Shown one piece after another: positions 16,464-23,909 of a DNA stretch of 64,000 nucleotides. Below the pieces are notes generated by a model. It searched no databases. It was not told where the DNA came from and saw only the letters and a program-made list of their open reading frames with translations. Positions within the stretch are counted from its first letter, which is position 1. The number at the start of each line of letters is the position of its first letter. Origin of the DNA: Halostella salina. GTDB taxonomy: Archaea > Halobacteriota > Halobacteria > Halobacteriales > Natronoarchaeaceae. The stretch is from positions 1 to 64,000 of the forward strand of contig NZ_RCIH01000007.1 of assembly GCF_003675855.1 (NCBI RefSeq), in the 5' to 3' direction. A program made the position numbers and the translations under genes.

Positions 16464-17327
16464 ATGGTTCGCGGACTGGAGTCAATCGACCGCGTCGGCG
16501 TCGTCGGAGCAGGAACGATGGGGAGCGGCATCGCACAGGTCGCCGCCACGAGCGGGTACGACGTGACGATGCGGGACATCGAGCGGGAGTTCGTCGAGCG
16601 CGGCTTCGACTCGATCGACGACAGCCTCGACCGCCTCGTCGGGAAAGAGGCGCTCTCGGAGAGCGAGGCCGACGCGGCCCGCGAACGGATCGACGGGACG
16701 ACCGACCTCGACGACCTGGCCGACTGCGACATCGTCGTCGAGGCGGCCGTCGAGGAGATGGAGATCAAGCGGGATATCTTCGCCGACCTGGACGACGTGA
16801 CCGACGACGACGTCGCGCTCGCGACGAACACCTCGACGCTGTCGGTCACGACGATCGCGAGCGCCACCGAGCGCCCCGGGAACGTCGTCGGGATCCACTT
16901 CATGAACCCGGTGCCGATCATGGAGGGCGTCGAGGTCGTCGTCGGCGAGAAGACGAGCGAGGACGCCGTCGCGCTCGCCCACGCGTTCTCGGAGTCGCTC
17001 GACAAGACCACCTGGGAGGCAGACGACAAGCCCGGCTTCGTCTCCAACCGGATCCTCATGCCGTGGATCAACGAGGGGATCCGCGCCTACGACGAGGGCG
17101 TCGCGACGAAGGAGGACATCGACCGCGGGATGAAACTCGGCACGAACGTTCCGATGGGACCGCTCGAACTGGCCGACCACATCGGGCTGGACGTCTGTCT
17201 CCACGCGACCGAGACGCTCCACGAGGAACTGGGCGACCGGTACAAGCCGGCGTATCTGCTCAAACGGAAAGTCGAGGCCGGCGACCTCGGGAAGAAGACG
17301 GGGACGGGGTTCTACGAGTACGACTGA
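16464..17327 (+). CDS. 3-hydroxyacyl-CoA dehydrogenase
   Basis: Oxidises L-3-hydroxyacyl-CoA to 3-ketoacyl-CoA with NAD+. The 287 residues have the N-terminal NAD site VGVVGAGTMGSGIAQVAATS, the catalytic region ATNTSTLSVTTIASATERP and VGIHFMNPVPIMEGVEVV with the active His/Glu pair, PGFVSNRILMPWINEGIRA, and the C-terminal domain ending in KKTGTGFYEYD. It is a single-function protein with no fused enoyl-CoA hydratase. The ATG at 16464 fits the conserved N-terminus; an upstream in-frame ATG at 16440 is less likely. Its 3' end overlaps the convergent squalene/phytoene synthase by 16 nt. Confidence 0.93.
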   Translation: MVRGLESIDRVGVVGAGTMGSGIAQVAATSGYDVTMRDIEREFVERGFDSIDDSLDRLVGKEALSESEADAARERIDGTTDLDDLADCDIVVEAAVEEMEIKRDIFADLDDVTDDDVALATNTSTLSVTTIASATERPGNVVGIHFMNPVPIMEGVEVVVGEKTSEDAVALAHAFSESLDKTTWEADDKPGFVSNRILMPWINEGIRAYDEGVATKEDIDRGMKLGTNVPMGPLELADHIGLDVCLHATETLHEELGDRYKPAYLLKRKVEAGDLGKKTGTGFYEYD

Positions 17328-18388
17328 GAGAGGTCGTCCGCCCGGTGTAGCGGCTGCGCGGCCATCCGGGCGCGCAGGTCGCCGATGTCGTCGCGGCCGA
17401 CCGAGCCGGTTTCGAACAGCTGTATCAGGGCGTGAACCTCGGTTCGGGGCACCTTCACCGTCCCTTCCGTGACCACGTCGGTCGGTCGGTCGCGCAGTTC
17501 GCGGATCGTGGCCACGGCGAGCAGGTACGGGATCGCCCACGCGGACAGCGTGTTGCCGTCGGTCTCAGGGAGCGCTTCGAGATACGCCTGTGCGTCGTCG
17601 AGATAGCCGGCGGCGTGCTCGGTGACGCGTTCGACGACTCGGGCCACGTCGTCGGCGCGCGCCGGGTCCGCCACCTCGTCGGCGTCGATCCCCGCCTCGT
17701 CGAGCCACGTCGCCGGGAGATAGACGTTGTTCTCCTCGTCGTAGTCGACCGACACGTCCTTCGCGACGTTGACGAGCTGGAGCAACAGCGCAAAGGAGCG
17801 GGCGTTCTCCTCCAGCGTCGTCGCGCGCTCGGCCTCGGCGTTCTCGACGAGGAGGTTCGTGATCAGGTCGCCGACGGTGCCGGCGGCGTACCAGCAGTAC
17901 TCCTCGAGTTCCTCGACCGTCTCGATCCGGAGACCGCCCGTGTCGGCGTGGCGCTCCACGAACGTCGCCATGCCGCTGACGAGCTCCCGGACCGGCCCGC
18001 GGAGCGCGGTCCGGGTGCCCTCCGGCAGCGACGCGTACGTGCTCGTGACGCGTGGCACCGACGCGACCACGTCCCAGTCGTTCGTCCGCTCCTCGGGGAT
18101 CCACGGCTCGACCGCCGATCGAAACGACTCCACGGTCGTCGGGTCCGATGGGGCCAGCACACGGTCGTACCGTCGCAGCAGGTCGGCTTTCTCCTCGGCC
18201 GGGACGTGGCCGGCGTCCTCGACCGTGTCGGCGATCCGACACAGGAGGTATCCGACGCAGATCCGCGACGACATCGGCTCTCTCAGCGCGTCGATCGTGA
18301 TCGCGAACGTCCGCGAGACACCCTGTACGGCGTCGTGGCACCACTTCAGGTTCTCGTCGACCGTCCGCGTGGTACGGCCCGAATGCAT
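17312..18388 (-). CDS. Squalene/phytoene synthase family protein
   Basis: Head-to-head prenyl transferase condensing two farnesyl- or geranylgeranyl-diphosphates. The 358 residues hold the first Asp-rich motif CRIADTVEDAGH, the region EEYCWYAAGTVGDLITNLL, and the second Asp-rich motif LVNVAKDVSVDYDEENNVYL. The N-terminus VDENLKWCHDAVQGVSRTFA is more like squalene synthases (farnesyl-diphosphate farnesyltransferase) than the shorter CrtB phytoene synthases, so squalene synthesis is the favoured role. Products feed squalene/menaquinone-associated membranes or carotenoids. No other carotenoid genes nearby. Start 18388; upstream frame runs into the divergent dehydrogenase gene. Confidence 0.87.
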   Translation of the reverse strand: MHSGRTTRTVDENLKWCHDAVQGVSRTFAITIDALREPMSSRICVGYLLCRIADTVEDAGHVPAEEKADLLRRYDRVLAPSDPTTVESFRSAVEPWIPEERTNDWDVVASVPRVTSTYASLPEGTRTALRGPVRELVSGMATFVERHADTGGLRIETVEELEEYCWYAAGTVGDLITNLLVENAEAERATTLEENARSFALLLQLVNVAKDVSVDYDEENNVYLPATWLDEAGIDADEVADPARADDVARVVERVTEHAAGYLDDAQAYLEALPETDGNTLSAWAIPYLLAVATIRELRDRPTDVVTEGTVKVPRTEVHALIQLFETGSVGRDDIGDLRARMAAQPLHRADDLSQSYS

Positions 18389-18494
18389 TCGACTCGATCC
18401 ATTTAGGCACCCCCGAAATAAAAGCCTCCGGGGAGCGCGTCGGGCCGGTCGAGGGATCGGGAAAACTAATGCAACGACCGTCACAGATCGACGC

Positions 18495-19637
18495 ATGGAC
18501 TTCAGCCTCTCCGCGGAGCAGACACAGATCCGCGACATGGTCGCCGAGTTCGTCGACGAGGAGGTCGTTCCCCGTGCCGCCGAGATCGACCACGAGGACG
18601 AGTTCCCGGCCGACCTCGTCGACGAGATGGCCGACCTGGGGCTCATGGGGATGCCGTTCCCCGAGGAGTACGGCGGTGCGGGCCTCGATTACCACTCCTA
18701 CGCCATCGGACTCAAGGAGATCAGCCGCGGCAGCGGCGGCCTCGGGACGATCGTCGCCGCCCACACCAGCCTCGCCGGGAACATGCTGTACGCCTTCGGC
18801 GACGAGGACCAGAAGGAAAAGTACCTCACGCCGCTGAACACCGGCGAGGACATCGGCGCGTTCGCGCTCTCGGAGCCGGGGGCCGGCAGCGACGTGCCCG
18901 CCATGGAGACGACCGCCGAGCGCGACGGCGACGACTACGTCATCGACGGCGGGAAGCTGTGGATCTCGAACGGGTCCGTCGCGGACACGGTCACCGTCTT
19001 CGCCAAGACCGACCCAGACGCCGGGCGCAAGGGGATCTCCTCCTTCGTCGTCCGGCCCGAGGAGGACGACGGGTTCATCGTCGAGGGGACGGAGGACAAG
19101 CTCGGCGACAAAGGCTGTCCGACCGCCGAACTGCGCTTCGACGGCTGCCGGATCCCCGCGGACCGGCGGCTCGGCGACGAGGGCGACGGGTTCGTCCACG
19201 CGCTCAAGACGCTGAACGGCGGGCGGATCACTATCGCGGCCCGCGGCGTCGGCATCGCGCAGGCGGCGCTGGACGAGGCCCTGGAGTACGCCCAGCAGCG
19301 CGAGCAGTTCGACCAGCCCATCTCGGAGTTCCAGTCGATAAAGCACAAGCTGGCGGACATGGACACGAAGCTCCAGGCCGCGCGCATGCTGATGCACCGC
19401 GCCGCCGACCGGAAGATCCGCGGCAAGGACTTCATCAAGGAGGCCGCGCAGGCCAAGCTGTACGCCAGCGAGGTCAGCCGTGAGGTCGCGAACGAGGGGA
19501 TCCAGATCCACGGCGGCTACGGCTACACGAAGGACTTCCCCGCCGAGCGGTTCTACCGGGACGCGAAGCTAAACGAGATCTACGAGGGCACCAGCGAGGT
19601 GCTCCGGAACACCATCGGCGACCAGCTACTCGACTGA
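18495..19637 (+). CDS. Acyl-CoA dehydrogenase (second paralogue)
   Basis: FAD enzyme for acyl-CoA desaturation, 380 residues, same length as the copy at 2254. Landmarks: MDFSLSAEQTQIRDMVAEFV, ALSEPGAGSDVPAMETTAER, KLWISNGSVADTVTVFAKTD, the C-terminal IQIHGGYGYTKDFPAERFYR and KLNEIYEGTSEVLRN with the catalytic Glu position. IYEGTSE is closer to short/branched-chain family consensus than the copy at 2254 (IGEGTSE). An AAAACTAAT stretch about 30 nt before the ATG may be the promoter of a leaderless message. It is divergent from the squalene/phytoene synthase. Confidence 0.93.
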   Translation: MDFSLSAEQTQIRDMVAEFVDEEVVPRAAEIDHEDEFPADLVDEMADLGLMGMPFPEEYGGAGLDYHSYAIGLKEISRGSGGLGTIVAAHTSLAGNMLYAFGDEDQKEKYLTPLNTGEDIGAFALSEPGAGSDVPAMETTAERDGDDYVIDGGKLWISNGSVADTVTVFAKTDPDAGRKGISSFVVRPEEDDGFIVEGTEDKLGDKGCPTAELRFDGCRIPADRRLGDEGDGFVHALKTLNGGRITIAARGVGIAQAALDEALEYAQQREQFDQPISEFQSIKHKLADMDTKLQAARMLMHRAADRKIRGKDFIKEAAQAKLYASEVSREVANEGIQIHGGYGYTKDFPAERFYRDAKLNEIYEGTSEVLRNTIGDQLLD

Positions 19638-19658
19638 GGCCCGCCACTGTCCGGCGCG

Positions 19659-19934
19659 TTACTCCTCGACCTGTCCGGTCAGCCACTCGAAGTGGTCCGC
19701 CATCGCCCGCTCGCCCGCGTCGGTGAGCGCGTACACGTCGTGCAGTCCCTCCGTCCGCTCCTCGACGTAGCCGGCCCGCTCCAGTTTCTCCATCGCGCCG
19801 TAGAACCGATCCGGACGGAGCCGGCCGTCGTAGTGGGATTCGATGGCTGACTTCAGTTCCTGCCCGCGGAGTTCCTCGCCGTACAGCAGCGCACACAGGT
19901 CCCGGCGCGTCCCGCTCTGGAGCCACTTGCTCAT
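19659..19934 (-). CDS. PadR-family transcriptional regulator
   Basis: A 91-residue winged-helix protein: MSKWLQSGTRRDLCALLYG, then ELRGQELKSAIESHYDGRLR, RFYGAMEKLERAGYVEERTE and GLHDVYALTDAGERAM. The recognition helix and the 'Y.LT.AG' wing are typical of PadR/HTH proteins. It lacks the C-terminal dimerisation helix of larger PadR proteins. Start 19934 is chosen by the conserved MSKWLQSG opening used by small haloarchaeal members. It is convergent with the acyl-CoA dehydrogenase and 123 bp from the divergent small conserved gene at 20058. Confidence 0.8.
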   Translation of the reverse strand: MSKWLQSGTRRDLCALLYGEELRGQELKSAIESHYDGRLRPDRFYGAMEKLERAGYVEERTEGLHDVYALTDAGERAMADHFEWLTGQVEE

Positions 19935-20057
19935 GGGGGAGCCAACGCGGCCCCCCGTCACAGGCGTTGCGTTTCGGCCGTCGGGCGACGGCGCTTTCGG
20001 TCCCCGGCCGACCGCGGAAACCGACAGGTTCGATTACCGGCGGCCCCAACTCCGGGT

Positions 20058-20330
20058 ATGACCGAGACGGCGACCGCGAACGGCGTCACCGCCCGCTACT
20101 ACGAGACCGACACCGAGCGCGTGATCGAGTTCGAGCGCGACGGCCACACGGCCGCAGTCGCCCAGAACAGCGAGGGGTACGCCATGCTGAAGGTCCGCCC
20201 GAGCGCCGACGGCGACGAACTGGAGCGCTACTACGGCTTCGACATGGCGCTCGACCACGCGGCGGAACTGCTCGGCGTGTCGCCGACGGCTCTGCCGGTG
20301 CCCGACGGCGCGGACGACATGGGCATGTAG
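20058..20330 (+). CDS. Conserved small haloarchaeal-type protein, unknown function
   Basis: A 90-residue acidic protein, MTETATANGVTARYYETDTE..., with alternating strands (RVIEFERDGHTAAVAQNSEG, AMLKVRPSADGDELERYYGF) and a C-terminal helix before MGM. No membrane segment, no metal motif. It has haloarchaeal codon use and a plausible start. I cannot assign a function. Confidence 0.65.
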   Translation: MTETATANGVTARYYETDTERVIEFERDGHTAAVAQNSEGYAMLKVRPSADGDELERYYGFDMALDHAAELLGVSPTALPVPDGADDMGM

Positions 20331-20363
20331 GCCGGCGGGATACGCCAGTCGAAGGCTGCCGCG

Positions 20364-20648
20364 TCACGTCACCAGCGAGTACGTGAACAGGAACCCGAAG
20401 TACAGCAGGACGATCCCGCCGATCGCCTTCAGGCGGAACAGCCGCAGGTCCTCGCTCTCCTCGCGGTACGCGGCCTGAAACGCCTCGACCTCAGCCTCGG
20501 TACACGCCTCGGGATGGTCGAGTCCGACGTGGAGCGTGCGGTACTCCTCGTATGCGAACGGTCGTCCGCAGTACGGACAGTCCTCCGTCTGCTCGTCGGC
20601 GGGCAGTTCCACGTCGTCGGCCGGCTGTGGGGATGCGTTCGCGGTCAT
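20364..20648 (-). CDS. Small zinc-finger membrane protein
   Basis: A 94-residue protein with a C2H2-like metal site, CPYCGRPFAYEEYRTLHVGL followed by DHPEAC, then a charged helix and one C-terminal membrane helix (AIGGIVLLYFGFLFTYSLV). ATG 20646-20648 overlaps the stop of the large membrane protein gene upstream (ATGA), so the two are co-translated. Its place at the end of the coxC-side cluster suggests a role with cytochrome oxidase or its assembly; this is inference from position only. Confidence 0.72.
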   Translation of the reverse strand: MTANASPQPADDVELPADEQTEDCPYCGRPFAYEEYRTLHVGLDHPEACTEAEVEAFQAAYREESEDLRLFRLKAIGGIVLLYFGFLFTYSLVT

Positions 20649-22027
20649 AGGTACGGTGGCGTGAGGCTCGGTTCGGCGACGATCCACATGCTGACGACGG
20701 TGTAGGCGACCATCACGAGGATGAACGGGTACTGGCTCCGGATCGCCTGCAGGCGACTCGGGAACAGGTCGTAGGCGGCGGCGTGAGCCACCCAGATCGC
20801 GAGCAGGTGGCCGACCAGCACGAAGCCGAGTTCGACGCCGCCGAACCACGACGGCAGCACGTACTGCTGAGGGTTCGCGGGCGGCGCGAACGGCGCTGCA
20901 AGCACCGCCGACAGGGACGCGAGCAGGCTGATGAAGTACCCGAGGAAATGCGCGAGGTGGTAGCCCGCCGCGATGGCCAGCAGCGGCGGCGCGAACCGGC
21001 GGGCGAGCGCGCCGGACGTGAGATACGTCTCGGCCAGTTCCCGGGAGGCCCGCGACGCGGCGACGTACGCGCCGTAGAACAGGGCGAAGCCGGCCAGGAT
21101 CCCGGCAACGTACACTACCGCCGGCGGGACGCCCGCGCCGACGACGGCCCGTGCGGCGTCCGCCCAGGCGGGCGTGGTGACCAGACCGTCGTACGTCGTC
21201 ACCCACAGCAGCGCGACGACGAAGGCCACTTCGTCCGCGCCGTCGACGCCGCTTGCGTCGGTCAGCCCCATCCCCGGCAGGCGGAGGTCGACCCCGCCGG
21301 CGGTTCGGGCGGCGACGGCGACGCGGCCGTAGTAGTCGAACACCCGCGAGACGGGGTCGACGGTCGAGAACCACCGCTCCGCGCCGAACGCGACGCCGCC
21401 GACGACCGTGACGCCGGCGTAGGCGGCCACGACGCCGGCGAGAAGCCGGGGGTTGTCCGCCAGCGGACTGACGACCTCGACCCAGACCAGGGCGATCAGG
21501 CCGGCGACGCTCGGCCACGCGCCGAGGCGTTCGGGGTACGACAGGTCCAGCGACGGCAGCAGTTCGACCAGCGTCCGGAACGGGTTGATCGCCGGCCACG
21601 TGTTCCCGACGAGGTACACCGACATCACGTAGCCGGCCCACCAGGCGACCCAGACGAGCAACACGGCGAGGTTGCGAAACGGGTCGGGCGGGCCGGTCAG
21701 CCCGAAGTACAGCACCACGGCAAGCCCGGCGAGGCCGAACAGCGACCCGGCGACCTCGACGGCGCGCGACCGGTCGACCGACAGCGTCAGCCCGTACCCG
21801 TCGATCCGGCGGATGAGCCGCCGATCGGTGACGAGGCTGGCGAGCAGGAACGAGGCCCCGACGACGCCGCCGCCGGTCGCCAGAAACAGCCACGTCGGCA
21901 CCGCGAGCGACTCGCTGGACGAGCGGAGCGCGCCGCCGTGTGCCATCGCACGGCCGGAGAGCGTCACGGCTGCGAGCAGAACGGCCGCCGCGACGCTCCG
22001 GAGTTTCGGTGAGACGGAACGGTCCAT
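20645..22027 (-). CDS. Polytopic membrane protein of the cytochrome oxidase cluster
   Basis: A 460-residue protein with a probable N-terminal signal peptide (KLRSVAAAVLLAAVTLSGRA) ending AMA before HGGALRSS, and about ten to twelve later membrane segments. If cleaved after AMA the mature protein would begin with His, as in several copper-binding proteins. Many membrane His, Tyr and Trp residues (YHLAHFLGYFISLLASLS). The gene lies directly downstream of coxC with a 13-bp gap, and it overlaps the zinc-finger gene below it. I do not recognise a named family. A role in oxidase assembly or copper/haem handling is a hypothesis from context. Confidence 0.72.
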   Translation of the reverse strand: MDRSVSPKLRSVAAAVLLAAVTLSGRAMAHGGALRSSSESLAVPTWLFLATGGGVVGASFLLASLVTDRRLIRRIDGYGLTLSVDRSRAVEVAGSLFGLAGLAVVLYFGLTGPPDPFRNLAVLLVWVAWWAGYVMSVYLVGNTWPAINPFRTLVELLPSLDLSYPERLGAWPSVAGLIALVWVEVVSPLADNPRLLAGVVAAYAGVTVVGGVAFGAERWFSTVDPVSRVFDYYGRVAVAARTAGGVDLRLPGMGLTDASGVDGADEVAFVVALLWVTTYDGLVTTPAWADAARAVVGAGVPPAVVYVAGILAGFALFYGAYVAASRASRELAETYLTSGALARRFAPPLLAIAAGYHLAHFLGYFISLLASLSAVLAAPFAPPANPQQYVLPSWFGGVELGFVLVGHLLAIWVAHAAAYDLFPSRLQAIRSQYPFILVMVAYTVVSMWIVAEPSLTPPYL

Positions 22028-22040
22028 GAAGGAACTGCCG

Positions 22041-22886
22041 TCAGACCGCCGCGCCGGCGTACAGGACGACGACGAGGAAGATCCAGACGGCGTCGACGAA
22101 GTGCCAGTACATCGAGACGGTGCTGACGGAGGTGTGCCGTTCCGCGGAGTACTGCCCCGTCAGCCCGCGGGCGAAGACGACGGCGAGCATCACCGCGCCC
22201 AGCGAGACGTGCAGCCCGTGCAGGCCCGTCAGGCCGTAGAACGCGTTCCAGTAGATGCCGCCGGTAAGCGTGTGCCCCTCGACGATGATGAACTCGTAGT
22301 ACTCGTACACCTGTCCGCCGATGAAGATCACGCCGAGCAGGAGCGTCACGCCGAGCAGCCCGAGGAACCGACCGCGGTTGTTCTTCCGGAGCGCGACGTG
22401 CCCGTAGTGGAGCGTGATACTGCTGATCACCAGGATGATCGTGTTAGCGAGCACGAGCCCGGTCAGGCCGGGCACCTCGCCCGGCGGCCACTCGCCGACC
22501 CGGATGAAGAAGTAGTAGACGAAGCCCGCGCCGAACGTCGCTATCTCCGAGCCGAGGAAGGCGATCATCCCCCACCGCAGTTTGCTCTCGCTCTGGTGGT
22601 CCGCGCCGCGGTCCCAGAACGCCTTCACGAACGCGTGGTACACCCAGCCGTACAGGCCGAGCAGGAACACGAACGTGCTCGCGACGAACGCGTACGGGCC
22701 GATGTCCGGTCCCACGAGCCCCCCGTCGCCGCCCAGCAGGTACAGCGACGCCGCCACGTAGAACCCCCCTGCGCCGAGGGCGGTGATGAATGGCCACCAG
22801 CTGGCCTCGCCGAATCCCCGCGGCCAGTCCTCCACCGCGGGCAGGTGGTGCCCGTGGTCCTCCGTCGAGTCGTCCGCTACTGTCAT
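22041..22886 (-). CDS. coxC: Cytochrome c oxidase subunit III
   Basis: Structural subunit of the haem-copper terminal oxidase; seven membrane helices. The 281 residues include WPRGFGEASWWPFITALGAG, the motif FLGSEIATFGAGFVYYFFIR (with the conserved Glu in SE), NTIILVISSITLHYGHVALR, and the last helices with GLHGLHVSLGAVML and YWHFVDAVWIFLVVVLYAG, which are hallmark coxC sequences. The start at 22886 has ATTTTTG 26-32 nt upstream. It lies 99 bp downstream of coxB and is separated by about 18 kb from coxA, so the oxidase genes are split over two loci. Confidence 0.94.
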   Translation of the reverse strand: MTVADDSTEDHGHHLPAVEDWPRGFGEASWWPFITALGAGGFYVAASLYLLGGDGGLVGPDIGPYAFVASTFVFLLGLYGWVYHAFVKAFWDRGADHQSESKLRWGMIAFLGSEIATFGAGFVYYFFIRVGEWPPGEVPGLTGLVLANTIILVISSITLHYGHVALRKNNRGRFLGLLGVTLLLGVIFIGGQVYEYYEFIIVEGHTLTGGIYWNAFYGLTGLHGLHVSLGAVMLAVVFARGLTGQYSAERHTSVSTVSMYWHFVDAVWIFLVVVLYAGAAV

Positions 22887-22911
22887 ACTCTGACGCTTTC
22901 GTTTGGACTAC

Positions 22912-22918
22912 CAAAAAT
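22912..22918 (-). promoter_or_regulatory. TATA box of coxC
   Basis: Minus-strand ATTTTTG, 26-32 nt before the coxC ATG; indicates coxC has its own promoter downstream of coxB. Confidence 0.5.
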
Positions 22919-22985
22919 CCATCCAACTGCGTCGCCGCCGACAGGCGGGGCAGAAAACCGCTGTAAGAAACGGAAGAAGCCGGGT

Positions 22986-23765
22986 TCAGGCCGCGACGGA
23001 TGCGTTGCCGCTCGTTGCGTTGCCGCTGGTCTCGTTACCCGAGGAGAGTTCGTCCATCCGTTGCTCGTACTCCTCCTGGGTGACGACCTCGACCTCGAAC
23101 ATCATCTGGGAGTGACCCTGTCCGCAGTACTCCGCGCAGTACCCCTGATAGGTGTTCCCGGGTTCGAGCGCCTCGGTCCGGATCATGTTCTGCTGGCCGG
23201 GCACCGCGTCCTGCTTCAGTCCCAGTTCGGGGACGTGGAACGCGTGGAGCCAGTCACGCGTCCCGATGTTCAGGTACACCTTCTCGTTTGCCGGTATCAC
23301 CAACGGCCCTTCGGAGACGCCCGGCCCCGCGAGCGTTCCGGTCGTCACGTTGTGTCGTTCGTACTCGAACGTCCAGGCGTACCGCTGGGCGGTGACGTTT
23401 ATCACTTCGTCGTTCTCGTCGGGCTGGATGTCCTGGGTCGCGATCACGTCGCCCGACCCCATCACGTTGTACGCGCCGACGCCGACGAACAGGAGGATGA
23501 CCGCCGTCGCGATCGTCCAGGTGATCTCGAGTCGGCGGTTCTCCCGGGTCGGCTTCGCCTCGTCGTTGTCCTTGAACCGCACGACGGTGTAGATGAGGAT
23601 GCCCTCCACCAGCAGCGTGATCGGGACCGCGACGAACAGCAGCTCCTGGTTCAGGGAGCTGATGAGGTCGTCCGTCGTCGAGTCCGCGGCCGCTGCGGGC
23701 TGGGCGGCCAGCGCCAGCAACGCCACCCCGAAAAGCGTCATGGCGGCAATCCGCTTGTGCTTCAT
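22986..23765 (-). CDS. coxB: Cytochrome c oxidase subunit II (CuA)
   Basis: Electron-entry subunit of the terminal oxidase, 259 residues. It has a signal-like N-terminus (MTLFGVALLALAAQPAAAA), two membrane helices, and an extracellular cupredoxin domain. The CuA ligands are visible: His174 in DWLHAFHVPELGLKQDAVPG, and Cys210, Glu212, Cys214, His218 and Met221 in GYCAEYCGQGHSQM. The C-terminal tail SSGNETSGNATSGNASVAA is a small sequon-rich repeat not needed for the fold. No haem-c motif, so electrons would come from a blue copper protein (halocyanin) or another donor. A TATTTAAC box lies 27-34 nt before the ATG. Confidence 0.95.
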   Translation of the reverse strand: MKHKRIAAMTLFGVALLALAAQPAAAADSTTDDLISSLNQELLFVAVPITLLVEGILIYTVVRFKDNDEAKPTRENRRLEITWTIATAVILLFVGVGAYNVMGSGDVIATQDIQPDENDEVINVTAQRYAWTFEYERHNVTTGTLAGPGVSEGPLVIPANEKVYLNIGTRDWLHAFHVPELGLKQDAVPGQQNMIRTEALEPGNTYQGYCAEYCGQGHSQMMFEVEVVTQEEYEQRMDELSSGNETSGNATSGNASVAA

Positions 23766-23791
23766 TACAGGCCGGTGCTTAGGAACTCGCG

Positions 23792-23799
23792 GTTAAATA
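23792..23799 (-). promoter_or_regulatory. TATA box of coxB
   Basis: Minus-strand TATTTAAC, 27-34 nt before the coxB ATG at 23765. Confidence 0.6.
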
Positions 23800-23909
23800 A
23801 CTGCTGACTTTTCGTCCGCGCGGCCCCGCCGGCTACCGGTCAGTCGCCGTCCCTCCGGCCGTGGAAAGCGGCGAGCCTAAGTACGCGGAACCGGAAGTTC
23901 AGATAGAGA

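Noticed and set aside
21672-23807. A 711-residue plus-strand open frame over coxB and coxC
   Set aside because: Antisense shadow of the oxidase genes with no recognisable features.
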